Source: an uncultured Gemmatimonadota bacterium
GTDB taxonomy: Bacteria; Gemmatimonadota; Gemmatimonadetes; Gemmatimonadales; Gemmatimonadaceae
Direction of reading: 5' to 3'
Assembly (NCBI GenBank): GCA_946479995.1
Contig: CAMLIU010000048.1
Span: forward strand, 1-8,406
Length of the DNA stretch: 8,406 nucleotides
Shown: positions 1-6,949 of the stretch, one piece after another
Position numbering within the stretch: the stretch's first letter is position 1
Layout of the letters: the number at the start of each line of letters is the position of its first letter
The notes under the pieces: model-generated
The model's input: the letters and a program-made list of their open reading frames with translations, nothing else
What the model was told of the DNA's origin: nothing
Databases searched by the model: none
Made by a program: the position numbers and the translations under genes

Positions 1-51
1 AATTTCTCGTTTCCGAGTTTCTTTTCCTCTCGCGGGGCCCCCATGCGCCGC

Positions 52-162
52 GAGGAGCCCTGCCGAGGTGGGGTACCTGACACGGAACCGTAAGGAGAGA
101 GGAGCCCTGCCGAGGTGCACCCACTGACGACACGGAGCCGAAGACGGAGAGGAGCTCTGCCG
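52..162. repeat. Imperfect tandem repeat, about 2.3 units of 47-50 bases
   Basis: A 19-base string, GAGGAGCCCTGCCGAGGTG, occurs exactly at 52-70 and 99-117, and a 14-base version with one mismatch (GAGGAGCTCTGCCG) at 149-162. The sequence between copies is also related: CTGA then CACGGA is shared by units 1 and 2, and unit 2 carries three extra bases (CGA). Unit 1 is therefore 47 bases and unit 2 is 50. The third copy stops 14 bases before the anmK stop codon. No convincing gene covers the array; the frame open from the left edge closes with TAA at 91-93. It may be a member of an intergenic repeat family or a local duplication. Its function is unknown. Confidence 0.8.
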
Positions 163-176
163 CCGGCGAGCGCGGT

Positions 177-1321
<1,145 letters not shown>

Positions 1322-1325
<4 letters not shown>

Positions 1326-2245
1326 CCCACCGCCGGCGGCGGCGCGTCGATCACGCGCCGGATCACGCCGCCGCGCTCGGCGAGTCGCTTCACGGCTTCG
1401 TCGGCGCTCACGCCGAGCGCCTGCATGACGATGGCGAGCTTCACGCTGCCGTTGGCGAGGCCGAGCAGGGTGCGCGCCTGCTCACGGGTGAGACCGCACA
1501 CTTCGGCGACGATGCGCTCGCTGCGATCGGCGAGCTTGGCGTTGGTGGCGCGGAGGTCCACCATCAGGTTGCCGAAGGTCTTGCCGAGACGGATCATCGC
1601 GCCGGTGGTGATCATGTTGAGGATCAGCTTGGTCGCGGTGCCCGCCTTGAGGCGCGTGCTGCCGGTGACGACTTCCGGTCCGGTGATGGCGACGATAGGG
1701 ATGTCCACCTGCGCCATGGTCTCCGCCGGCGGCGGCGAGCAGGCGACGATGGCGGTGCGCGCGCCGATCTCCTTCGCGTAGGTCAGGGCGACGCGCACGT
1801 ACGGCGTGGTGCCCGACGCGGCGATGCCGACGACGAAGTCTCCCTTGCGCACGCCGCGCGCGGCGAGATCCTTGCGCGCCTGCTCGAGGTCGTCCTCGGC
1901 GCCTTCCTGCGCGCTCGTGAGCGCGGGGGTGCCGCCGGCGATGATGCCCTGCACCATCTCCGGATCGGTGCCGAAGGTGGGAGGACACTCCGATGCATCC
2001 AGCACGCCGAGCCGGCCCGACGTGCCGGCGCCGACGTAGAAGAGACGTCCGCCATTGCGGAAGGTGGACTCGGCGACGCTGATCGCATCGGCGATGTGCT
2101 CACGCTGCGTGGCGACCGCACCGGGCACCGTCTCGTCCTCGGCGAGCATGAGGTCCACGATGCCGAGCGGCTCGGCGAGATCGATCTGCTGCGTGCGCGG
2201 ATTGCGCCGCTCGGTGACACGTGGGTCGGAGACTCTGGATGACAC
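1322..2245 (-). CDS. murQ: N-acetylmuramic acid 6-phosphate etherase MurQ
   Basis: Cytoplasmic lyase/hydrolase that removes the D-lactyl ether from MurNAc-6-phosphate, giving GlcNAc-6-phosphate and D-lactate. It consumes the product of AnmK, its operon partner. The 307 residues match the family (E. coli has 298). Motifs are TERRNPRTQQIDL (11-23), the SIS-domain sugar-phosphate site YVGAGTSGRLG (70-80), DASECPPTFG (83-92), AQEGAEDD (112-119), GIAASGTTPYV (140-150), EVVTGSTRLKAGTATKLILN (191-210) and FGNLMVD (224-230). Glu86 and Glu117 align with the catalytic Glu83 and Glu114 of the E. coli enzyme. The start is GTG. It has no purine-rich Shine-Dalgarno sequence, but the next in-frame Met lies inside the conserved region, so this start is the most likely. 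It is first in the operon and divergent from the beta-barrel gene. Confidence 0.96.
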
Positions 2246-2292
2246 TGGGCGAGGGAGAGAGAACGCTGCGTGATTCGCCGGGTAGATGTCTG

Positions 2293-2322
2293 TTGTCGTC
2301 TCCCGCGCGCCCCGGCTAAGTT
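2293..2322 (+). promoter_or_regulatory. Possible sigma-70-type promoter for the beta-barrel/ggt pair
   Basis: Within the 117-base divergent gap between murQ and the beta-barrel gene, TTGTCG (2293-2298) and TAAGTT (2317-2322) are separated by 18 bases and lie about 40 bases before the start codon at 2363. The match is partial (4 of 6 and 3 of 6 to the E. coli consensus). The GGCTAAGTTACC stretch is the only clearly AT-leaning part of the gap. The murQ promoter must lie in the same gap on the other strand. This is a suggestion from spacing and composition only. Confidence 0.28.
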
Positions 2323-2353
2323 ACCGGACGCCGTTCGCCACCCGCAACCCATC

Positions 2354-2357
2354 GGAG
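2354..2357 (+). promoter_or_regulatory. Ribosome binding site fixing the start of the beta-barrel gene
   Basis: GGAG lies five bases before the ATG at 2363. An in-frame upstream ATG at 2270 also exists. However, only the 2363 start places a Sec signal peptide at the N-terminus, and only it has this Shine-Dalgarno sequence, so it decides the start. Confidence 0.6.
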
Positions 2358-2362
2358 CGTGC

Positions 2363-3007
2363 ATGCGCCGACTGCTGTTGCTCGCGCTCGCCATCATCCT
2401 TCCCTCGTCCGCCAGCGCGCAGATCATCCGCCGCGGCGGCATGCCGTTCCAGGAGCCGACGACGTTCGTGTCGTTCGGCGTGGGGCTCCTCCAGCCATGG
2501 GGGCTGTCGGACGGCACGACGAACAGCACCTGGGACTTCAGCGACGCGACGCAGTTCGCCGTGGCGCTGGAGCGGAACTTCGGCGCCGGCGCGTCGCTCG
2601 GCGTGCGCGGCACCACGGCGCGCGTGCCGCTGCGCTACACCTCGGTGATCGGCGGCACCGACGCCGACGCGAACGTGTCGCAGCTCCTCGGCTCGCTCCA
2701 CATCACGAGCGGGAGCCAGTTCCACACCGTGCTCGAGCTGAGCGCGGGCGCCACGGTCTACTACAACTTCAGGGCGCGCGGCAGCAACACCTCCATCGGC
2801 CCGAGCGGCGCCGACACCGATTTCAGCTTCGGCTTCGGCTACGGCGTGGGCTACAACCTGACGCCGCGGTTCAGCGTGGACGTGGTGCAGGACCAGATCA
2901 CCACGCTGCACCAGAAGACCGGGCTCAGCGCCGGCGAATCCAGCAGCGCGAAGCTCACCTCGACGCGCATCGTCGCCCGCTTCGGGCTGGGTGCGCGCAC
3001 GCGCTAG
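2363..3007 (+). CDS. Secreted protein, probable small outer-membrane beta-barrel
   Basis: 214 residues with a clear Sec signal peptide: Arg2-Arg3, a Leu/Ala/Ile core and an ASA-Q cleavage site after residue 19. The mature part has no hydrophobic helix. It shows a run of amphipathic segments rich in Gly, aromatic and alternating polar/apolar residues, near 34-45, 63-72, 76-84, 107-116, 119-137, 153-166, 168-177 and 197-211. That number fits an 8-stranded barrel of OmpW/OmpA-like size. It ends in ArgThrArg rather than the classical C-terminal aromatic residue, so BamA recognition or even outer-membrane location is not certain. The family is not recognised beyond this. The ggt gene follows after 25 bases on the same strand and is probably co-transcribed. 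Role unknown; a structural or channel role is inference. Confidence 0.72.
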   Translation: MRRLLLLALAIILPSSASAQIIRRGGMPFQEPTTFVSFGVGLLQPWGLSDGTTNSTWDFSDATQFAVALERNFGAGASLGVRGTTARVPLRYTSVIGGTDADANVSQLLGSLHITSGSQFHTVLELSAGATVYYNFRARGSNTSIGPSGADTDFSFGFGYGVGYNLTPRFSVDVVQDQITTLHQKTGLSAGESSSAKLTSTRIVARFGLGARTR

Positions 3008-3032
3008 GCCATCACCTTCACCAGACGTCGCC

Positions 3033-4811
3033 GTGAAATTCCGCCTCGCACTCGCCGGTCTCGTCGCACTGGCCGCATGTCGTCCGCAGCAAGCCCCTGC
3101 GCCGGTGTCGCCGCCGGGCGCGACGGACATCGGCACGCCTCGCTCCGCGACGTGCACCGGCGCGACGGCGAGCCCCCGCTTCCCCGACACGTGGCGCTTG
3201 CGCGCGGCGTGCGGCGCGGTGTTCGGCCCGCATGCCATGGTGGCGAGCGACGCGCCGCTGGCGAGCGAAGCGGGAGTGGAGATCCTGAAGCAGGGGGGCA
3301 ACGCGGTGGATGCGGCGGTGGCGGTGGGTTTCGCCCTCGCCACGGTGTATCCCGAGGCGGGGAACCTGGGCGGCGGCGGATACATGGTCATCCACATGGC
3401 CGACGGCCGTGCCGCGGCGCTCGACTATCGCGAGGTGGCGCCGCTCGCCGCCACGCGGAACATGTACCTCGACTCCACCGGCACGCTGACGGACAAGTCC
3501 ATCGTCGGGCCCACGGCGTCGGGAGTGCCGGGCGCGGTGGCGGGACTCACTGCGGCGCTGGCGAAGTACGGCACGATGACGCTGGCGCAGGTGATGGCGC
3601 CCGCCATCCGCTACGCCGAACGGGGATTCACGGTGGACACCGCGTTCTACAACTCGGTGCGCAACAATCGCGAGCTGATCGGCGAGTTCGCCGGCGACTC
3701 CGCCTTCCTGCCCAACGGCCAGCCGCCGGCGATCGGCTCCACCTTCCGCCAGCCGGCGCTGGCGCGCACGCTGCGCGCGATCGCCGAGCGCGGGCGGAGC
3801 GCGTTCTACGAAGGGGACATCGCGCGGGCGTGGACGAGCGAGCTGCAGCAGCAGGGCGGCATCATCACCATGGAGGACCTGGCGCGCTACCAGGCGGTGT
3901 GGCGAGACCCGATCCGCTCCACGTATCGCGGCTACACCCTGCTCACGATGCCGCCGTCGTCGTCGGGCGGCGTGACGATCACCGAGGCGCTCAACATCCT
4001 GGAAGGGTTCTCGCCGATGCCCCCGTTCGGCAGCGCCCGGTGGGCGCACCTGGAGGGATCGGCGTACCAGCGCGCGTTCATCGACCGCAACGCCAAGCTG
4101 GCCGACCCGGCGTTCGTGTCGGTGCCGATCGCGCAGCTCACCGACAAGGGGTATGCGGCGTCGCTGCGCGCGACCATCGGTCATGATCGGGCGACGCCGA
4201 CGTCCACCATCGGCGGCACGATCCGCGAGGGGACGCAGACGACGCACTACTCGGTAGTGGACGAGCGCGGCAACGCCGTGGCGACGACGACGACGATCAA
4301 CAACCTGTACGGCTCCGGCGTCTACCTGCGCTCGGCGGGGTTCTTCCTCAATGACGAGATGGACGACTTCGCCGCCCAGCCGGGGAAGCCGAACATGTTC
4401 GGGCTCGTGCAGGGTGAGGCGAACGCGATCCAGCCCGGGAAGCGGATGCTGAGCGCGATGTCACCGACGATCGTGCTCGGCCGCGACGGGAAGCTGCTGC
4501 TCGTCGCCGGGAGCCGCGGCGGCCCGCGCATCATCACGAGCACGAGCGAGGTGATCCTCAACGTGCTCGACTACGGGATGACGCTCGCCGAGGCGATGAG
4601 CGCGCCGCGCCTGCATCACCAGGCGCTGCCGGACACGCTGTACATCGAGCAGGGTGGCGTGACGGCGGCGGTGGCCGACTCGCTCCGCGCGATGGGCTAC
4701 AACGTGGGATGGTCGCGCGGGATCGGGCTGGTGAACGCGGTGATGCGCGTGCAGGGCGGCTACGAGGGGATGAGCGACCCGCGCTCGAGTGGCCAGCCGG
4801 TGGGCTACTGA
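3033..4811 (+). CDS. ggt: Gamma-glutamyltransferase, lipoprotein type
   Basis: Autoprocessing N-terminal nucleophile hydrolase that cleaves or transfers the gamma-glutamyl group of glutathione and related peptides outside the cytoplasm. From the GTG at 3033 it has 592 residues (E. coli 580). The signal MKFRLALAGLVALAAC has a lipobox ending at Cys16, so the enzyme is probably lipid-anchored. Starting earlier would bury this signal. Landmarks are the N-terminal HAMVASDAPLASEAG (67-81), GGNAVDAAVA (88-97), DYRE (131-134, Arg133 aligned with substrate-binding Arg114 of E. coli), the self-cleavage nucleophile Thr403 in QTTHYSVVD, Asn423, Asp445 in MDDF, a lid-loop-like segment (449-461) and GSRGGPRI (493-500). 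The carboxylate-binding Ser-Ser pair is Ser474-Ala475 here, and lid Tyr444 of E. coli is Phe456. Residues 17-60 form an extra linker containing Cys41 and Cys60. There is no Shine-Dalgarno sequence before the GTG. Confidence 0.94.
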   Translation: MKFRLALAGLVALAACRPQQAPAPVSPPGATDIGTPRSATCTGATASPRFPDTWRLRAACGAVFGPHAMVASDAPLASEAGVEILKQGGNAVDAAVAVGFALATVYPEAGNLGGGGYMVIHMADGRAAALDYREVAPLAATRNMYLDSTGTLTDKSIVGPTASGVPGAVAGLTAALAKYGTMTLAQVMAPAIRYAERGFTVDTAFYNSVRNNRELIGEFAGDSAFLPNGQPPAIGSTFRQPALARTLRAIAERGRSAFYEGDIARAWTSELQQQGGIITMEDLARYQAVWRDPIRSTYRGYTLLTMPPSSSGGVTITEALNILEGFSPMPPFGSARWAHLEGSAYQRAFIDRNAKLADPAFVSVPIAQLTDKGYAASLRATIGHDRATPTSTIGGTIREGTQTTHYSVVDERGNAVATTTTINNLYGSGVYLRSAGFFLNDEMDDFAAQPGKPNMFGLVQGEANAIQPGKRMLSAMSPTIVLGRDGKLLLVAGSRGGPRIITSTSEVILNVLDYGMTLAEAMSAPRLHHQALPDTLYIEQGGVTAAVADSLRAMGYNVGWSRGIGLVNAVMRVQGGYEGMSDPRSSGQPVGY

Positions 4812-4820
4812 GCCGACGCC

Positions 4821-5222
4821 CTACTGCGGGATGCGCCAGCGGCGCGCCGGCTGCCGCGCCTCGAAGCTCGCGCGCTGCGTGGAGTCGAGCTGCCCCTCGA
4901 TCTGACGGCGGGAGTCATCGAGCGCCTGCTGGACGCGCGGCTGCACCTCCAGGCGCAGCTCACGCAGCACCGAGTCGGTGCGCCGCATGATCGAGTCGAT
5001 GGCCGCGCGCTGGTGCGGCCGCAGCGACAGCTCGTCGGTGAGCCGCTCGAGCATGTCGGTGCGGCGTGATGCCGCCGCCTCCGTTCCTTCCATGAAGAAG
5101 GTGGACTGGAAGCGACGGGGATTGCGCAACACGATGGCGTGATCCACCGCGGCGCCGGCGAGTGCGCTGCCGATGATGACCGCGACGATGACGAGGGCGG
5201 CACGGGACGGGCTGGCGATCAT
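4821..5222 (-). CDS. Membrane-anchored periplasmic helical protein, LTxxQ/CnrX-like
   Basis: 133 residues. An N-terminal hydrophobic segment (about 8-27) with no good signal-peptidase site suggests a membrane anchor. A soluble, charged, mostly helical part follows (50-125). It contains LRPHQ (67-71), preceded by LTDELS, and LDSTQ (112-116), spaced like the paired LTxxQ motifs of the Spy/CpxP/ZraP/CnrX family of periplasmic stress and metal sensors. Size and topology are like CnrX (about 148 residues). The only histidines are His28 and His70 and there is no Cys, so a metal site is not supported. Its ATG overlaps the TGA of the upstream anti-sigma gene (ATGA). It is last in the operon and ends nine bases from the convergent ggt stop. 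Inferred role: periplasmic sensor or modulator of the anti-sigma factor. Family assignment rests on weak motifs. Confidence 0.6.
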   Translation of the reverse strand: MIASPSRAALVIVAVIIGSALAGAAVDHAIVLRNPRRFQSTFFMEGTEAAASRRTDMLERLTDELSLRPHQRAAIDSIMRRTDSVLRELRLEVQPRVQQALDDSRRQIEGQLDSTQRASFEARQPARRWRIPQ

Positions 5223-5626
5223 TCCAGGAAGTCGACCGTGTACGCGGCGGCGCTGGTGACGCTGTGCGAGAAGAACGTGGCCGCGTCCTCAGCCGGCGCG
5301 CCGGCCACGACGGCGGAGACCATGTCCGGCGCCGTGATGAGCGCTTCGGGATGGGTGAGCCACGAGTGCACGAGCACGGTGGCGCCGAGCAACCCGGCGG
5401 CGACGGCGAGGGGCACGGCGCGCCGCTGCCAGCGGTCCACGTAGCCCCACCACGGTGTCTGGCGCGCGCGGATGGCGGCGCTCACGCGGCCGGCGAGCGC
5501 GTCCCAGTTCACGTCCCCCATGGGGATCGGTCCCATGAGGTCGCGCAGCAGGCCACCGAGCCGCGGGTCGCGGCGCGGCTCGTCGGGCGGCGTGGATGCG
5601 CCGCGATGCAGGTGCAGGTCCGTCAT
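5219..5626 (-). CDS. Probable membrane anti-sigma factor for the adjacent ECF sigma
   Basis: 135 residues: a soluble N-terminal part (1-68), one transmembrane helix (about 69-87, PLAVAAGLLGATVLV core) and a short C-terminal part (88-135), presumably periplasmic. The N-terminal part has no HxxxCxxC motif of zinc anti-sigma domains. It does have an amphipathic stretch, DVNWDALAGRVSAAIRARQ (38-56), of the sort that could dock on sigma. The assignment comes mainly from position. The gene starts inside the sigma stop codon (ATGA) and ends inside the start of the LTxxQ-like membrane gene (ATGA), with the single-pass topology usual for anti-sigma factors. A longer reading frame upstream (to 5956) is the antisense shadow of nothing real: it overlaps sigma fully in another frame. 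It could be an unrelated small membrane protein, but that is less likely. Confidence 0.68.
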   Translation of the reverse strand: MTDLHLHRGASTPPDEPRRDPRLGGLLRDLMGPIPMGDVNWDALAGRVSAAIRARQTPWWGYVDRWQRRAVPLAVAAGLLGATVLVHSWLTHPEALITAPDMVSAVVAGAPAEDAATFFSHSVTSAAAYTVDFLE

Positions 5627-6261
5627 GGCTCGTCCTCGATGAAACGCGCGAGCGCGGCGCGCAGGACGCGCCTCGCCTCGTGCAGGTGCCACCGCACCGT
5701 GCCCGGCGCGAGCTCCAGCCGCTCGCCGATCTCGGTGCTCGTCATGCCATCCACGTCGAACATCGTCACGATCATCCGCTGGCGTTCGTTCAGCGTGGCC
5801 ATCACCTCCTCGAGCTTCGCCCGCGCTTCTGCGCGCGTGGTCTCGTCGAGCGCCGAGGGCGCGGGGCTCACCGCGTCCGTCTCCGGTTCGGTGGCGCGGC
5901 GCGCCCGCGAGCGTCGCAGGTTCGCCCCGCGGTTGAGCACGATGCGGGTGATCCACGGCCCGAACGGGCGGTCCACGTCGTACGAGTCGAGGTACTGGAA
6001 CGCGGCCAGGAAACAGTCCTGGACGAGGTCCTCCGCGTCCTCGCGATGTCCCACCACCCGGTAGGCCACCTGGAACACCGGACGCATGTAGGCCTTCACG
6101 ATCTCGTCGAACGCAGCGGTGTCCCCTTCGCGCACGCGGCGCACGAGCGCGGCGTCGCGCTCGATGACGGCACGACGCTCGTCAGCGGCCGACGAGTCGA
6201 AGGAGTCTGGCGAGTGGGTGGGGCTCACCAGGAGGGGGCGCGCTGCGGTCGTTGCCGTCAA
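5623..6261 (-). CDS. ECF (group 4) RNA polymerase sigma factor
   Basis: 212 residues. Sigma region 2 spans about 44-118, with VREGDTAAFDEIVKAY (43-58), GHREDAEDLVQDCFLAAF (71-88) and the DNA-melting/-10 part FGPWITRIVLNRGANLRRSR (100-119). After an acidic, Pro/Ser-rich linker, region 4 (146-205) carries the helix-turn-helix STEIGERLELAPGTVRWHLHEARRVL (175-200) for -35 recognition. Regions 1 and 3 are absent, as in all ECF factors. It directs transcription of genes not identifiable here and probably its own operon. The start is likely TTG at 6261, which overlaps the upstream TGA (TTGA). GTG at 6228 is an alternative that removes 11 non-conserved residues, but it has no Shine-Dalgarno sequence. 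It overlaps the anti-sigma gene by four bases. The ECF subgroup is not assigned. Confidence 0.93.
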   Translation of the reverse strand: MTATTAARPLLVSPTHSPDSFDSSAADERRAVIERDAALVRRVREGDTAAFDEIVKAYMRPVFQVAYRVVGHREDAEDLVQDCFLAAFQYLDSYDVDRPFGPWITRIVLNRGANLRRSRARRATEPETDAVSPAPSALDETTRAEARAKLEEVMATLNERQRMIVTMFDVDGMTSTEIGERLELAPGTVRWHLHEARRVLRAALARFIEDEP

Positions 6262-6803
6262 TCCTCGGGAAGCAGGACCAGTTGGTCGTACATGCCGCGC
6301 CGTCCATAGTAACCCTCGTCGGCACGTCGCTCAGTCTCGGCGCGAGCCAGCTCCTGCGCATCGCTCTCGAGCTGCGCGGCCTTCCGCTGCTGGTCGGGGG
6401 TGAGGACGGCCATCACCTGCTGGCGCGCGGCGTCGTTCGTGGCGCGCAGGGCGTCCATCGCGGCCTTGAGCGACGCGCGCTGCGCGGCGAGCAGCTCGCG
6501 CTGCTCCTGGCTCAGGTCGAGCGGGTTCACGGGACGCGGGCCGTTGCGGAGCGAGTCGAGGGTCCGGAGCCAGGGAGCATTCGCGGAATCCTGCCGCTGG
6601 TGCACCGCCATGATGGAGTCCAGCTGGACCTGGCTCAGCTGGAGGTCGCCGCCATAGCGAATGGCGAGCGCCGCCACCGGAGGCGCGACACGCGGGATCA
6701 CGAGCGCGCCGTCCCGCGAGTTGCGGACGTTGCGGTACTGCGCCCCGGCGACCGCCGGCGCGGCGAGGAGGGCGACGAGCGAGAGTGAGACGAGTCGGGA
6801 CAT
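6258..6803 (-). CDS. Secreted LTxxQ-motif protein (Spy/CpxP-like)
   Basis: 181 residues with a Sec signal peptide (1-21, AGA-Q cleavage), so periplasmic. The mature protein is Gln/Arg/Ala-rich and predicted mostly helical. It has three LTxxQ-type motifs: LSQVQ (56-60), LSQEQ (97-101) and LTPDQ (134-138). The family includes the periplasmic chaperone Spy, the Cpx regulator CpxP and zinc-binding ZraP. There is no Cys and only one His (His68), so metal binding is not evident. The ATG at 6803 is preceded by AAAGG and gives the signal peptide; a longer in-frame extension to 6938 would destroy it. It is first in the four-gene sigma operon, its TGA overlapping the sigma start. Inferred role: periplasmic stress buffer or sensor controlling the sigma circuit, and perhaps also its target. 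Confidence 0.75.
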   Translation of the reverse strand: MSRLVSLSLVALLAAPAVAGAQYRNVRNSRDGALVIPRVAPPVAALAIRYGGDLQLSQVQLDSIMAVHQRQDSANAPWLRTLDSLRNGPRPVNPLDLSQEQRELLAAQRASLKAAMDALRATNDAARQQVMAVLTPDQQRKAAQLESDAQELARAETERRADEGYYGRRGMYDQLVLLPED

Positions 6804-6893
6804 GAAGCCTTTCGACGAAACGGGCGCCAGCCGGAGGCCGGGAACGCCACAAGATGAATGCACCGTCGCGGCGGCAACCGTTGGCCGAACGAA
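6804..6893 (-). promoter_or_regulatory. Leader region that must hold the promoter of the sigma operon
   Basis: This 90-base gap lies between the upstream terminator and the first gene of the sigma operon, so the operon promoter is expected here. I cannot place it. A TTGCCG (minus strand) lacks a good -10 at 16-18 bases, and a CCAACGG that could resemble an ECF -35 (AAC type) has no clear -10 partner. An imperfect inverted repeat around 6871-6886 (CGGCAAC/GTTGGCCG) could be an operator or chance. The first gene has AAAGG four bases before its ATG. Confidence 0.35.
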
Positions 6894-6924
6894 ACGGGGG
6901 CCGGCGGATGGCGCCGACCCCCGT
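6894..6924 (-). terminator. Hairpin terminator after the glycine-zipper lipoprotein gene
   Basis: Arms 6894-6906 (ACGGGGGCCGGCG) and 6912-6924 (CGCCGACCCCCGT) form a 13-base-pair stem with a 5-base loop. The single mismatch in the plus strand becomes a G-U pair in the minus-strand RNA, so the stem is complete only in that orientation. The minus-strand transcript continues GTTTCGTT, a short, broken U tract. It sits 26 bases after the lipoprotein stop and before the sigma operon, and so would insulate the two. Confidence 0.72.
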
Positions 6925-6949
6925 ATATACCCCGCCACGGGCGGTTCGG

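Noticed and set aside
6..26. Small hairpin CTCG/CGAG followed by TTTCTTTT on the plus strand
   Set aside because: The stem is only four pairs and the upstream gene, if any, is outside the window; too weak to call a terminator.
31..52. CGCGG/CCGCG inverted repeat as a terminator for anmK
   Set aside because: Only five pairs, more than 120 bases after the stop, and the minus-strand sequence beyond it is A/G-rich, not U-rich.
43..93. 16-codon small gene (ATG 43 to TAA 91)
   Set aside because: No ribosome binding site, it overlaps the tandem repeat, and unit 2 of the repeat does not keep the same frame intact.
52..162. CRISPR array
   Set aside because: Only two full units, the 'spacers' are themselves related to each other, the repeat is short and imperfect, and no cas gene is nearby.
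2321..3397. 358-codon minus-strand frame over the beta-barrel and ggt starts
   Set aside because: Low-complexity translation, antisense to a signal-peptide protein with its own ribosome binding site.
3018..4247. 409-codon minus-strand frame across ggt
   Set aside because: Antisense to a well-conserved enzyme, with an Arg-rich composition and no motif or signal; a GC-bias artefact.
5627..5956. N-terminal extension of the anti-sigma frame upstream to 5956
   Set aside because: It overlaps sigma on the same strand in another frame and translates to Arg/Ala/Gly-rich noise. The ATG at 5626 gives the standard 4-base overlap.
6923..6930. GTATATAC palindrome as a promoter -10
   Set aside because: It lies between the lipoprotein stop and its terminator, with no -35 partner on either strand. 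A promoter there reading left would run straight into the terminator.
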